Below, in pieces: positions 42,805 to 52,961 of a stretch of 64,000 nt of DNA. Location of the stretch: positions 124,001-188,000 of the forward strand of contig NZ_PYAK01000001.1 of assembly GCF_003264365.1 (NCBI RefSeq), given 5' to 3'. The first letter of the stretch is position 1. Every line of letters begins with the position of its first letter. The stretch comes from Micromonospora noduli. GTDB taxonomy: Bacteria; Actinomycetota; Actinomycetes; Mycobacteriales; Micromonosporaceae. The notes beneath the pieces were generated by a model. That model was not told the origin of the DNA and made no database searches. It saw only the letters and a program-made list of their open reading frames with translations. The translations under genes and the position numbers were made by a program.

Positions 42805-43967
42805 TCCGCCGGCCACGCGTCCCCGCCCCCGAGGACTTCACCGCGCCCTCGCACTCACCGCTGGTCACCGCCCGGCTCGGCCTCTGGCTCGGGGTGGCGT
42901 TCGGGCTGTGTTTCGGCACCGGGCTGCTCAGCCACTACATCCAGCACCCGCCGGGCTGGTTCACCTGGCCGACCCGACCGGTCAACCTGTACCGGGTCAC
43001 CCAGGGCGTTCACGTGCTCTCCGGTGTCGCGGCGATCCCGTTGCTGCTGGCCAAGCTGTGGAGCGTCTATCCCCGGCTGTTTGTCCGTCCGCCTCTACGT
43101 CAGCCGATCCGGTTGTCCGCACACGCCCTCGAACGGATCTCCGTCCTGGTGCTGGTCTGCGCCGCGTTCTTCGAACTGGTCACGGGCCTGTTCAACGTCG
43201 CGCAGTCGTACCCGTGGGGGTTCTTCTTCCCGACGGCCCACTACGCGGTCGCCTGGCTGGTGGTCGGGGCGATGCTGCTGCACGTCGCGGTGAAGCTCCC
43301 GGTCGCCCGCGCGGCGCTGAGCACGCCACTGCGACGCAGGAGAGCGGTGCCAGCCGCGACGCCGGGGCCTGACGATCGGGACTCGTCCGAGCGACGCGCG
43401 TTCCTGCGTACCTCGGCGGGCGTCGCCGGCATCGCCGTGCTGGCCACCGCCGGAGTCACAGTGCCGTGGCTACGTCGGGTGTCGCCGCTGGCGTGGCGTT
43501 CCGCGTCCGGGCCGCAGGGCGTACCGATCAACCGCACGGCGGCTGCCGCGCGTATCGCCGTTCCTGCGGACTGGCGACTGGAGATCGTCTGGCCGGGCGG
43601 GCGGGACAGCCTGTCCCTGGCCGACCTGGCGGCCCTGCCGCAACGGACGGCAGAACTGCCGATCGCCTGTGTCGAGGGCTGGAGCGCCTCGGCCCACTGG
43701 ACCGGCGTGCCCGTCGTTGCGCTGCTCCGCCGGGCCGGCGCACCGACCGGCCGACCGGTTCGGGTCACCTCACTGGAAACCGACGGCCTGTACGCGGCGA
43801 GCACACTCCCTGCGGCCCACGCCCGCGACCCGCTGACCCTCCTCGCCCTGCGGATCAATGGCGAGCAGCTGTCGCCCGACCACGGTTACCCCTGTCGACT
43901 CATCGCGCCGAGCCGGCCAGGCGTCCTGCAGACCAAGTGGGTGGCCCGGCTGGAGGTGCTGCGGTGA
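42801..43967 (+). CDS. Membrane molybdopterin-dependent oxidoreductase (b561-like + sulfite-oxidase-like domains)
   Basis: Protein of 388 residues. The N-terminal half has four membrane helices with histidines (LLSHYIQHPPGWFTWPTRPV, GVHVLSGVAAIPLLLAKLWS, FFPTAHYAVAWLVVGAMLLH), similar to b-type cytochromes. A twin-arginine-like SERRAFLRTSAGVAGIAVLA precedes the C-terminal Mo-cofactor domain of sulfite-oxidase/YedY type. There IACVEGWSASAHWTGVPVVA supplies the Mo-ligating Cys and DHGYPCRLIAPSRPG follows. It likely passes electrons between quinones and an extracytoplasmic substrate. Confidence 0.85.
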   Translation: MIRRPRVPAPEDFTAPSHSPLVTARLGLWLGVAFGLCFGTGLLSHYIQHPPGWFTWPTRPVNLYRVTQGVHVLSGVAAIPLLLAKLWSVYPRLFVRPPLRQPIRLSAHALERISVLVLVCAAFFELVTGLFNVAQSYPWGFFFPTAHYAVAWLVVGAMLLHVAVKLPVARAALSTPLRRRRAVPAATPGPDDRDSSERRAFLRTSAGVAGIAVLATAGVTVPWLRRVSPLAWRSASGPQGVPINRTAAAARIAVPADWRLEIVWPGGRDSLSLADLAALPQRTAELPIACVEGWSASAHWTGVPVVALLRRAGAPTGRPVRVTSLETDGLYAASTLPAAHARDPLTLLALRINGEQLSPDHGYPCRLIAPSRPGVLQTKWVARLEVLR

Positions 43968-44389
43968 GAACCGTCCGACTGCTCCTGTTCGTGGTCGGTG
44001 CCGCGGCCACCGCGTACGGCGGTTGGTTGCTCCTCCCCCAGCTCGGCACCGCCCTGCCGTGGCTGATCGGCGGCCCGGTGCTGCACGACGTCCTGGTGGC
44101 ACCGCTGGTCGGACTGGTCGGGTTGGCGCTGGGTCGACTGGTGACGAACCGGTTACGTCTGGCCTGGATCGCCGCGGGTCTGACGGCCAGCGCCACGTTG
44201 CTGCTGATCGCGGTGCCCCTGCTGTGGCGACCACCCTCGGCGCCTCCGAACCCGGGCCTACCGGACCGTGACTACCCGCTCGGGCTCGCTGTCGGGCTGG
44301 CTGTCCTCTGGGCCGCGATCGTGATCGTCCTGGTCGTCGCCACCATTGTCGACCGACGCGTCGCGCACCGACGGGCAGACCGTCGCTGA
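43964..44389 (+). CDS. Small integral membrane protein
   Basis: Protein of 141 residues with four hydrophobic helices (LLLFVVGAAATAYGGWLLLP, VAPLVGLVGLALGRL, AGLTASATLLLIAVPLLW, LGLAVGLAVLWAAIVIVLVV) and a basic C-terminus. The GTG start overlaps the Mo-enzyme stop (GTGA), so it is probably its membrane partner. I recognise no named family. Confidence 0.8.
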   Translation: MRTVRLLLFVVGAAATAYGGWLLLPQLGTALPWLIGGPVLHDVLVAPLVGLVGLALGRLVTNRLRLAWIAAGLTASATLLLIAVPLLWRPPSAPPNPGLPDRDYPLGLAVGLAVLWAAIVIVLVVATIVDRRVAHRRADRR

Positions 44390-44433
44390 GTCGACCCCCA
44401 CCCGTTTTCACCGTTCGCCCAGGAGGGGTACAC

Positions 44434-45273
44434 ATGTCAGCAGGAGACGCCAGCACGACCGATCGCCCGCCGATCGCCGTGATCGGTGGATCGGGGTTCT
44501 ACGAGTTCCTCGACGACGTCGCCGAGGTCACCGTCGACACACCGTACGGACCGCCGAGCGACGCGCTGTCCGTCGGGAGTGTCGCCGGGCGGCCGGTGGT
44601 GTTCCTGCCCCGCCACGGACGGCGACACACCCTCCCCCCACATCGGATCAACTACCGGGCCAATCTGTGGGCGCTGCACGCACTCGGCGTCCGCCAGGTG
44701 CTCGCACCGGGCGCCGTGGGCGGTCTGCGCCCGGATCTGGGCCCGGGGACCCTCGTCGTACCGGACCAACTGGTCGACCGGACCAGCGGCCGCGCGCAGA
44801 CCTACTACGACGGACAGCCACGCGCGGACGGGGAACTCTCCCCGGTCGTACATGTGCCCTTCGCCGACCCCTACTGTCCGGTCGGACGGGCCACTGTCCT
44901 CGACGCCGCCCGATCCGCCGGTTGGCAGCCGGTCGACGGCGGAACCATGGTCGTCATCGAAGGGCCCCGATTCTCCACCCGCGCCGAATCACTGTGGTAC
45001 GGCCGGGAGGGCTGGTCGGTCGTCGGCATGACCGGCCACCCGGAAGCGGTGTTGGCCCGCGAACTGGCGCTGTGTTACACCGCGCTGTCACTGGTGACCG
45101 ACCTCGACTCGGGCGTCGAGGTTGGTCAGGGCGTGACCCAGCAGGAGGTGTTCACGGTCTTCGCCCGGAACATCGATCGTCTGCGCCTCCTGCTCGGCGA
45201 CGTGGTGAAGACGTTGCCGGAGGACCAGGGAACCTGCCCGTGCGGACAGGCGCTGGCAGATACGCAGCGGTGA
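44434..45273 (+). CDS. mtnP: S-methyl-5'-thioadenosine phosphorylase
   Basis: Enzyme of 279 residues of the purine nucleoside phosphorylase family 2: IAVIGGSGFYEFLDD, phosphate-binding LPRHGRRHTLPPHRINYRAN, VLAPGAVGGLRPDLGPGTLV, and GMTGHPEAVLARELALCYTA. It splits methylthioadenosine to adenine and methylthioribose-1-phosphate in methionine salvage. The ATG has GGAGG 7 nt upstream. It lies at the end of the glycosyl/redox operon, and no other salvage genes are present. Confidence 0.9.
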   Translation: MSAGDASTTDRPPIAVIGGSGFYEFLDDVAEVTVDTPYGPPSDALSVGSVAGRPVVFLPRHGRRHTLPPHRINYRANLWALHALGVRQVLAPGAVGGLRPDLGPGTLVVPDQLVDRTSGRAQTYYDGQPRADGELSPVVHVPFADPYCPVGRATVLDAARSAGWQPVDGGTMVVIEGPRFSTRAESLWYGREGWSVVGMTGHPEAVLARELALCYTALSLVTDLDSGVEVGQGVTQQEVFTVFARNIDRLRLLLGDVVKTLPEDQGTCPCGQALADTQR

Positions 45274-45277
45274 CTGT

Positions 45278-45310
45278 CGTAAGAGTTCCGAAAGGGTTCG
45301 CGAACAGTTC
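45278..45310 (+). promoter_or_regulatory. Three 11-bp tandem repeats (putative OmpR-type operator 3)
   Basis: CGTAAGAGTTC, CGAAAGGGTTC and GCGAACAGTTC follow one another without gaps, ending 29 bp before the DM13 gene. They share a purine block and end in GTTC. This is the clearest of the three repeat arrays. Confidence 0.6.
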
Positions 45311-45339
45311 GACGGCGGCTACGGCCGTACGCTGCGGGG

Positions 45340-45924
45340 GTGGGAAAACGGATGTTCCGGTCGCCGGTGGTCCGAGCCGGGCTCGCCGTCGCTGTCGTCG
45401 TGGCGATGCTGGCCCTCTACTGGTTCCAGCCGTGGAAGCTGTTCACCGACACCTACGTCGACGAGGCGATTCCCCGCGTAGGGACGACCTCGGCCGCCCC
45501 GATCGAGGCGTCCGCGACCCCGGGATCCTCGACACCGGCGCCCGCGACCTCGGCAGCCGCCCCAGCGGCGAACAAGATCCTGACCACCGGCGAGTTCGTC
45601 ACCCATGAGCACCGGACGACCGGCAGTGCCGAGATTCACCGGCTCGCCGACGGGCGCCACCAGCTCGTCATCCGCGACCTGAACACGTCGAACGGCCCGG
45701 ACCTGCGGGTGTGGCTGACCGACCAACCGGTCATCCGGGGCACGCCCGGCTGGCGGGTGTTCGACGACGGCAAATGGGTCGAGCTGGCGAAGCTCAAGGG
45801 CAACAAGGGCAACCAGGTGTACGAGCTACCGGCGTCGGTGGAGCCAGGCGACTTCCGCAGCGTCTCCATCTGGTGCAAGCGGTTCGCGGTCTCCTTCGGC
45901 GCGGCAGAACTCACGAGCGCCTGA
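45340..45924 (+). CDS. DM13-domain membrane-anchored protein
   Basis: Protein of 194 residues. One N-terminal signal anchor (AGLAVAVVVAMLALYWF) leads to an Ala/Thr/Pro linker and a C-terminal DM13 domain: FVTHEHRTTGSAEIHRLADG, VIRDLNTSNGPDLRVWLTDQ, VYELPASVEPGDFRSVSIWC with a conserved Cys. DM13 domains have been proposed to act in redox or electron transfer outside the cell. GTG 45340 or ATG 45352 can be the start. Its promoter carries the 11-bp repeats. Confidence 0.85.
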   Translation: MGKRMFRSPVVRAGLAVAVVVAMLALYWFQPWKLFTDTYVDEAIPRVGTTSAAPIEASATPGSSTPAPATSAAAPAANKILTTGEFVTHEHRTTGSAEIHRLADGRHQLVIRDLNTSNGPDLRVWLTDQPVIRGTPGWRVFDDGKWVELAKLKGNKGNQVYELPASVEPGDFRSVSIWCKRFAVSFGAAELTSA

Positions 45925-46296
45925 CCGGCCTGCCCGGTCGCAACCTGCCGGACACGGCATTGACATCTTTCACTGCGCGATCTAGCGTCGAAGCGAATCG
46001 GTTCGACACCGAGCCAGGTGCTCCGGCACCGTCGGGCGAACGGTCACGTGGTGTTCGGGCGCACGGTGTGGCCGCCATCGATTCGACGATCGACTGGTCC
46101 TGCGTGGGCGGCGAGACCAGTGGCGGAAACCTGTGTCGATGAGCCGGCCGGGCGCCGTCGGCACATCGCGTCTTCTGGGGTTCGTCCGCGGCGAACGTGG
46201 TCGACGGGGGTGACCCGCAGCGGCGCGTCGTGGCGGCGTGCGGGTTGCCGTGGACCCCCTTTCAACCAGTTCGTGCCGAGTGGCGGGAGCCCCTTC
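45925..46296. other. Intergenic, no gene recognised
   Basis: No convincing coding region or RNA was found in these 372 bp. Open frames on the plus strand are shadow-like and lack a ribosome binding site. The stretch presumably contains the promoter of the esterase gene; its last part (GGGAG near 46286) is that gene's ribosome binding site. Confidence 0.4.
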
Positions 46297-47652
46297 ATGA
46301 CAAGACGTAGACCCATCCTTGGACTGCTTGCGACGGCGGCGGCCGTCGTCCTGACAGTGAGCGCGGGGGCACTGGCCGGTGGTTCGATCACCACCGCGTC
46401 GGCCGCGAACATCGGAGCGGCCGCAGCGACCGCCGGGTGCGGCAAGGCACCCACCTTGACCAGTGGCCAACGGTCCATCCAGAGCAGCGGCCAGAACCGC
46501 AGTTTCATCCTGAGGATTCCTGACAACTACGACAGGAACCATCCCTACCGGTTGATCTTCGGATTCCACTGGAACGGCGGCACCGCAAACGACGTCGACG
46601 GCGGTGGGTCCGACGGGGCGGCCTGGTCCTACTACGGGCTGCGGCAGCAGGCGAACAACAGCACCATTTTCGTCGCGCCCCAGGGCAACGGCAACGGCTG
46701 GGCCAACCCCGGCGGCCAGGACGTCACCTTCGTCGACGACATGATCAGGGTGATCGAGGCAGACCTCTGCGTCGAGACCACGCAACGCTTCGCGCTCGGC
46801 TTCAGCTACGGCGGCGGCATGAGCTACTCGCTGGCCTGTTCCCGGCCAAGCGTCTTCCGCGCTGTCGCTGTCTACTCCGGCGGGCAGCTCAGTGGATGCG
46901 GCGGCGGCACCCAGCCGGTCGCGTACATGGGGATCCATGGCATCGGCGATGCGGTGCTCAACGTCTCCGCCGGACGGTCCCTGCGCGACACGTTCGTGCG
47001 GAACAACGGGTGCACCGCACAGAGCCCACCCGAACCGAGGGCGGGCAGCCTGACCCACATCACCACCACCTACTCCGGCTGCCGGTCCGGCTATCCGGTG
47101 GTCTGGGCCGCCTTCGACGGCGGGCACACCCCGGGCCCGGTGGACGGCGGCGGGGACAGCGGAGCCAGGACCTGGACCAAGGGCGAGGTGTGGAGGTTCT
47201 TCACCCAGTTCGGTGGCAGCACCGACCCGACGACACCGCCACCGACCACCACCCCGCCACCGAGCGGCACGTCGGCCCTGCGCAGCACGTCCTCCGGACG
47301 GTGCCTCGACGTCAACGGCGCCTCGCAGACCAACGGCGCGGCGGCGATCATCTGGGACTGCCACGGTCAGAGCAACCAGAGCTGGACCTCGACCGCCGCC
47401 CAGGAACTGCGCGTCTTCGGCGGCAAGTGCCTCGACGTCAACGGCGCCGGCACCGCGAACGGCAGCTCGGTGATCATTTGGGACTGCAACGGCCAGTCCA
47501 ACCAGAAGTGGCGGCTCAACACCGACGGCTCGATCACCGGAGTTGGTTCGGGCCGGTGCCTGGACATGGTCGGCAACGGCACCGCCAACGGCACGCGCGT
47601 CCAGATCTGGGACTGCACCGGCGCGGCCAACCAACGCTGGAGCCGGAGCTGA
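46297..47652 (+). CDS. Secreted CE1/PHB-depolymerase-like esterase with ricin-B domain (copy 1)
   Basis: Protein of 451 residues with a signal peptide (LLATAAAVVLTVSAGALAG). The alpha/beta-hydrolase domain resembles feruloyl esterase/LpqC: RSFILRIPDNYDRNHPYRLI, GFHWNGGTANDVDGGGSDGA, nucleophile Ser in LGFSYGGGMSYSLAC, and a late AFDGGHTPGPV with the catalytic His. After a PTTTPPP linker comes a beta-trefoil with three QxW repeats (SNQSWTS, SNQKWRL, ANQRWSR). It likely frees ferulate or other esters from plant polymer bound by the lectin domain. A close paralogue follows. Confidence 0.87.
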   Translation: MTRRRPILGLLATAAAVVLTVSAGALAGGSITTASAANIGAAAATAGCGKAPTLTSGQRSIQSSGQNRSFILRIPDNYDRNHPYRLIFGFHWNGGTANDVDGGGSDGAAWSYYGLRQQANNSTIFVAPQGNGNGWANPGGQDVTFVDDMIRVIEADLCVETTQRFALGFSYGGGMSYSLACSRPSVFRAVAVYSGGQLSGCGGGTQPVAYMGIHGIGDAVLNVSAGRSLRDTFVRNNGCTAQSPPEPRAGSLTHITTTYSGCRSGYPVVWAAFDGGHTPGPVDGGGDSGARTWTKGEVWRFFTQFGGSTDPTTPPPTTTPPPSGTSALRSTSSGRCLDVNGASQTNGAAAIIWDCHGQSNQSWTSTAAQELRVFGGKCLDVNGAGTANGSSVIIWDCNGQSNQKWRLNTDGSITGVGSGRCLDMVGNGTANGTRVQIWDCTGAANQRWSRS

Positions 47653-47720
47653 GCCCGGCGAGGTTCCCGGGACGGGGACCGGGCCAACGGATGTTCCACC
47701 ACCCACAAGGAGGCTCAACC

Positions 47721-49058
47721 GTGCCACTTCGCAAACTCTCCGCCCCCTGGCTGGGGGCAGCCATGGCGGTGATGGTCCTGATCGCCGTCGCAACGTACGT
47801 CCTCACGACCGTCGCACCGGCGGCGGCGGCCACCACAGCCGGCTGCGGCAAGGCGCCCGGACTGAACAGCGGCACCCACACCATCCAGAGCAGCGGGAAG
47901 AGCCGCAGCTTCATCCTTCGGCTGCCGGACAACTACAACAACACCTACGCCCACCGGCTGGCCTTCGGGTTCCACTGGTTGGGCGGCACCGCCAGCCAGG
48001 TCGCGGGCGGCGGCTCCGACGGAGCCGCGTGGGCCTACTACGGCATGCAGTCGCAGGCGAACAACAGCACCATCTTCGTCGCCCCGCAGGGACTCAACAA
48101 CGGCTGGGGCAACTCCAACGGCGAAGATGTCACCTTCACCGACGACATGATCCGCGTGATCGACAACGCTCTCTGCGTCGACACCACCCAACGTTTCTCG
48201 GTCGGGTTCAGCTACGGCGGCGCGATGAGCTACTCGTTGGCGTGTTCCCGGCCGACGGTGTTCCGTGCGGTCGCGGCAATTGCGGCCCCGGGAGCGATCA
48301 GCGGATGCAGCGGCGGCACCCAGCCCGTGGCGTACCTGGGGATCCACGGCATCAACGACAACATCCCCAGCGGACGGTCGCTGCGCGACAGGTTCGTCCG
48401 CAACAACGGATGCGCCGCACAGAGCCCGCCCGAGCCGAGGGCTGGCAGCCTGACCCACATCACCACCGCGTACTCCTGCCAGCCCGGATACCCGGTGCTC
48501 TGGGCCGCGTTCGACGGCGGCCACCAGCAGGGCCCGGTGGACGGGTGCGCCGGCTGTGAGAGCGGCGCACGGAGCTGGGTCAAGCAGGAGGTGTGGCGGT
48601 TCTTCACGCAGTTCGGGTCGGACGTCCCGCCCACCACTCCCCCGCCGACCACCCCGCCGCCAGGGCAGCAGAACGTCCTGATCGTGGGGAGCCCGTCCGG
48701 CCGGTGCATCGACATCCCCAACTCCAGCACCACCAACGGCACCCGCCCGCAGCTGTGGGACTGTCACGGTGGCACCAACCAGCGCTGGACCCACACCGCC
48801 AACCGCACCCTGACCGTCTACGGCAACAAGTGCCTGGACGCCAGCGGGGCGGGCAGCAGCAACGGCACGGCGGTCCTCATCTGGGACTGCAACGGCCAGG
48901 CCAACCAACAGTGGAACCTGAACTCCAACGGCACCATCACCGGCGCCCAATCGGGGCTGTGCCTCGACGCCGTCGCATCCGGCACGGCCAATGGGACGCA
49001 ACTTCACCTCTGGGCCTGCCACGGCGGTGCCAACCAACAGTGGGCTAGGCGCGCCTAG
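47721..49058 (+). CDS. Secreted CE1/PHB-depolymerase-like esterase with ricin-B domain (copy 2)
   Basis: Protein of 445 residues and a tandem paralogue of the preceding gene with the same layout: signal peptide, RSFILRLPDNYNNTYAHRLA, GFHWLGGTASQVAGGGSDGA, nucleophile GFSYGGAMSYSLAC, AFDGGHQQGPVDG, Pro/Thr linker, then ricin-B repeats (TNQRWTH, ANQQWNL, ANQQWAR). Compared with copy 1 it carries extra Cys (DGCAGCESG) near the catalytic His. It starts with GTG and a strong AAGGAGG. Both are likely in one transcript, with only 68 bp between them. Confidence 0.87.
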   Translation: MPLRKLSAPWLGAAMAVMVLIAVATYVLTTVAPAAAATTAGCGKAPGLNSGTHTIQSSGKSRSFILRLPDNYNNTYAHRLAFGFHWLGGTASQVAGGGSDGAAWAYYGMQSQANNSTIFVAPQGLNNGWGNSNGEDVTFTDDMIRVIDNALCVDTTQRFSVGFSYGGAMSYSLACSRPTVFRAVAAIAAPGAISGCSGGTQPVAYLGIHGINDNIPSGRSLRDRFVRNNGCAAQSPPEPRAGSLTHITTAYSCQPGYPVLWAAFDGGHQQGPVDGCAGCESGARSWVKQEVWRFFTQFGSDVPPTTPPPTTPPPGQQNVLIVGSPSGRCIDIPNSSTTNGTRPQLWDCHGGTNQRWTHTANRTLTVYGNKCLDASGAGSSNGTAVLIWDCNGQANQQWNLNSNGTITGAQSGLCLDAVASGTANGTQLHLWACHGGANQQWARRA

Positions 49059-49073
49059 TACCACACCAGGCAA

Positions 49074-49105
49074 CGCGCCGCTCGGGTCGTTTCCCGGGCG
49101 GCGCG
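49074..49105. terminator. Bidirectional hairpin terminator
   Basis: CGCGCCGCTCGGG and CCCGGGCGGCGCG pair over 13 bp (one G-T pair) around TCGTTT, between convergent genes ending at 49058 and 49137. Confidence 0.75.
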
Positions 49106-49136
49106 TGCGTCTGGCAGGGGGGCCACCACCGCGCGG

Positions 49137-50396
49137 TCAGTATCGGTGGGGTGGGGCGCCGATGGCCAGGACAGCGGTGTCGTCGGTGAGTCCGGTGCCG
49201 AAGGTATCGATCAAGTCGATGATGGCGGTGACGGCGGCGGCTGCGGGCGCGGGCGCGAGAGAGCGAGCAAATCGGGCGAGGGCTGCCGCTCCGTACCGGC
49301 CATCGGCGGTCTCACTGCCGACGGAACGTGCCTCGGTGAGTCCGTCGCTGTAGAGGAGCAACGTGTCGCCAGGGTTCACCACCACTGTGGTGTTGGTGTA
49401 TTGGGCGTTCGGGAAGGCCCCCACGATGCGGCCCTTCGTGGGGTGGTAGTGGACCGAGCCATCGGCCCGCAGCAGCAGCGGCTCCGGGTGCCCACCGCTG
49501 GCGATGATCGCGGTGAAGCCGCCGACGGCCGTCGTGGAGGTGAGGATGCCGAACACGACGGTGCAGTAGCGGGCGTCCTCGCGGTACTCCTGCCAGAGCA
49601 CTGTGTTGAGGTTGTGCAGCGCGGCAGCGGGGTCGGGGTTGTAGACCGTCGCGGCCCGCAACGTGTAGCGGGCCAGGGCGGTGACGGCAGCCGCTTCGAC
49701 GCCCTTGCCGCTGACATCGCCCAGGAAGAACCCCCAGCGGCCGTCGACGAGGGGGAAGAGGTCGTAGAAGTCGCCGCCGACCTGGTCGGTGGAGGCCGCC
49801 CGGTAGTACGCGGCGCTGTCCAGCCCGGGCGGAGTCTGCAGCACGGCGGGGAGGAGACTGCGCTGGAGCTTGCCGACGAGATGCCGTAGCCGTTCGTCCT
49901 CGCGTTCTGCGGCCTTGCGGGCATCGAGGAGCTCTCGTTCGTAGGCACGGCGCATCTTGGCGTCGAAGATCGCCGTCCGGATGAGTTGGGGTTGCCCCTC
50001 GCTGCCGGCCTTGACGATCGACGTGACGAGGACCGGCATCCGGGAGCCGTCCCTGGTGCGAAGTTCGAGGGACACACCGCCGATCTCGCCCTGCATGGCC
50101 AGCATCGGCGCGAAGTGGGTCTCGTGGTAGATCCGCCCGCCGCCGGTGAGGAGATCGCTGAAGCGGCGCCGTCCGACGAGTTCCTCGCGGCGGTAGCCGA
50201 GCCAGGCCAGCAGGGTGCCGTTGATTTTGGCGATGGTGCCGTCCAGGAGGGTGGACAGGTACCCGCAGGGCGCGTTCTCGTACAGGTCTTCGAGGTTGTC
50301 TTCCAGCAGGGCAGGGAAGCCGGCCTCACTCGGCCGGGCACTCCTGTGATCGTCTGGACCTTGGCCGTGAGGGTCATGCCCCGCAGCGGCGGTCAT
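49137..50396 (-). CDS. PAS-PP2C (SpoIIE-type) phosphatase, RsbP-like
   Basis: Protein of 419 residues. An N-terminal PAS domain (about 45-160: LYENAPCGYLSTLLDGTIAK, INGTLLAWLGYRREELVGRR) leads through a coiled segment (RAYERELLDARKAAEREDER) into a SpoIIE/PP2C phosphatase: STDQVGGDFYDLFPLVDGRW, GFFLGDVSGKGVEAAAVTAL and GTGLTDDTAVLAI supply the metal aspartates. This is the layout of Bacillus RsbP, which dephosphorylates an anti-sigma antagonist under energy stress. The ATG overlaps the RsbQ-like stop by 4 bp. Confidence 0.88.
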   Translation of the reverse strand: MTAAAGHDPHGQGPDDHRSARPSEAGFPALLEDNLEDLYENAPCGYLSTLLDGTIAKINGTLLAWLGYRREELVGRRRFSDLLTGGGRIYHETHFAPMLAMQGEIGGVSLELRTRDGSRMPVLVTSIVKAGSEGQPQLIRTAIFDAKMRRAYERELLDARKAAEREDERLRHLVGKLQRSLLPAVLQTPPGLDSAAYYRAASTDQVGGDFYDLFPLVDGRWGFFLGDVSGKGVEAAAVTALARYTLRAATVYNPDPAAALHNLNTVLWQEYREDARYCTVVFGILTSTTAVGGFTAIIASGGHPEPLLLRADGSVHYHPTKGRIVGAFPNAQYTNTTVVVNPGDTLLLYSDGLTEARSVGSETADGRYGAAALARFARSLAPAPAAAAVTAIIDLIDTFGTGLTDDTAVLAIGAPPHRY

Positions 50397-51199
50397 CGGT
50401 AGGCGGCCCTGACAAACGACGTGATCGCTGCGGCCGTGGCCTCCGGCGCGCTCAACTGCGGGCAATGCCCGGTCGCGTCCAAGGTGACGAGCCGACTTCC
50501 GGCGATCTGTGCATGCACGAACGCGCCGACTTCGGGCGGCGCGATGGCGTCCTGAGCACATTGCAGGATCAACGTGGGAACACTCACCGCGGCGAGATCC
50601 GCCCGGTTGTCGGACAGGAACGTCGCACGGGCGAACACCTGCGCCATCGCGGGATTCGTCCGGCAGAAGCTCGCCGTCAGCTCTTCACCCAACTCCGGGC
50701 GCTCCGGGTTGCCCATGATCAGAGGTGCCATGCTCGACGACCAGCCGAGGTAGTTGCTCTCAAGTGAACCGAGCAGGTCGTCGATGTCGTCGCGAGTGAA
50801 ACCGCCTCGGTAAGTCTCGTCATCGATGTAGCACGGTGAGGGGGTGACCAGGACGAGCGCGGAGAAGCGGTCCGGCTCCCGGTTCGCCGCGAGGACCCCG
50901 ATGCTCGAACTGACCGAATGCCCCACGAAGATCGGCTGCTGGAGGTCGAGGTCCTGGCAGATACTCAGCACGTCGTCGGCGTAGCCGTCCAGGGAGGCGT
51001 ACCGGTCAGCGTCCCAGGCCGCCGGGTCAGCCTGGCCTGATCCGACGTGATCAAACAACACCAGCTGGGCCCATTGTCCGATTTCGGCGGCCACATGGCG
51101 CCACATCTGCTGATCGCAGCCGAAGCCGTGCGCGAGCACAAGGGTAGGACCGCCCTCACGACCGGTCACCACCACGTTGTTGCGATTCCGCACAAGCAT
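50393..51199 (-). CDS. RsbQ-like alpha/beta hydrolase
   Basis: Protein of 268 residues. Features are LVLAHGFGCDQQMWRHVAAE (oxyanion region), LVLFDHVGSGQADP, the nucleophile elbow IFVGHSVSSSIGVLAANREP and the late VTLDATGHCPQLSAPEAT with the catalytic His. This closely fits RsbQ, the hydrolase required by RsbP in B. subtilis and thought to supply a ligand to its PAS domain. The adjacent overlapping PAS-PP2C gene supports the pairing. ATG 51199 (GGAAGA upstream) is chosen; 51214 is an alternative. Confidence 0.87.
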   Translation of the reverse strand: MLVRNRNNVVVTGREGGPTLVLAHGFGCDQQMWRHVAAEIGQWAQLVLFDHVGSGQADPAAWDADRYASLDGYADDVLSICQDLDLQQPIFVGHSVSSSIGVLAANREPDRFSALVLVTPSPCYIDDETYRGGFTRDDIDDLLGSLESNYLGWSSSMAPLIMGNPERPELGEELTASFCRTNPAMAQVFARATFLSDNRADLAAVSVPTLILQCAQDAIAPPEVGAFVHAQIAGSRLVTLDATGHCPQLSAPEATAAAITSFVRAAYR

Positions 51200-51296
51200 T
51201 CGCCTATCTTCCATCACCCGCATCCCCGTACCAAATGTTGGTTCACCTGGGCGAACGTCGTCGCACGAACGACCCCGCAGGCCCGTTGGCCGATGA

Positions 51297-52873
<1,577 letters not shown>

Positions 52874-52877
<4 letters not shown>

Positions 52878-52957
52878 CGGTGCAACACCCCCAGCGCACC
52901 GAAGTAGACCAGGCCAGCGGCGACCACGAGCAGCAGCAACACGAACTGGACCCGCAT
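52874..52957 (-). CDS. 27-residue membrane peptide coupled to DUF6766
   Basis: A short gene (ATG 52957) with GGGAGGG 8 nt upstream encodes MRVQFVLLLLVVAAGLVYFG followed by ALGVLHR, a single membrane helix. It ends inside the start of the DUF6766 gene (GTGA). Good ribosome binding site, coupling and clear helix argue that it is translated. It could be a subunit or leader peptide. Confidence 0.65.
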
Positions 52958-52961
52958 TGGC

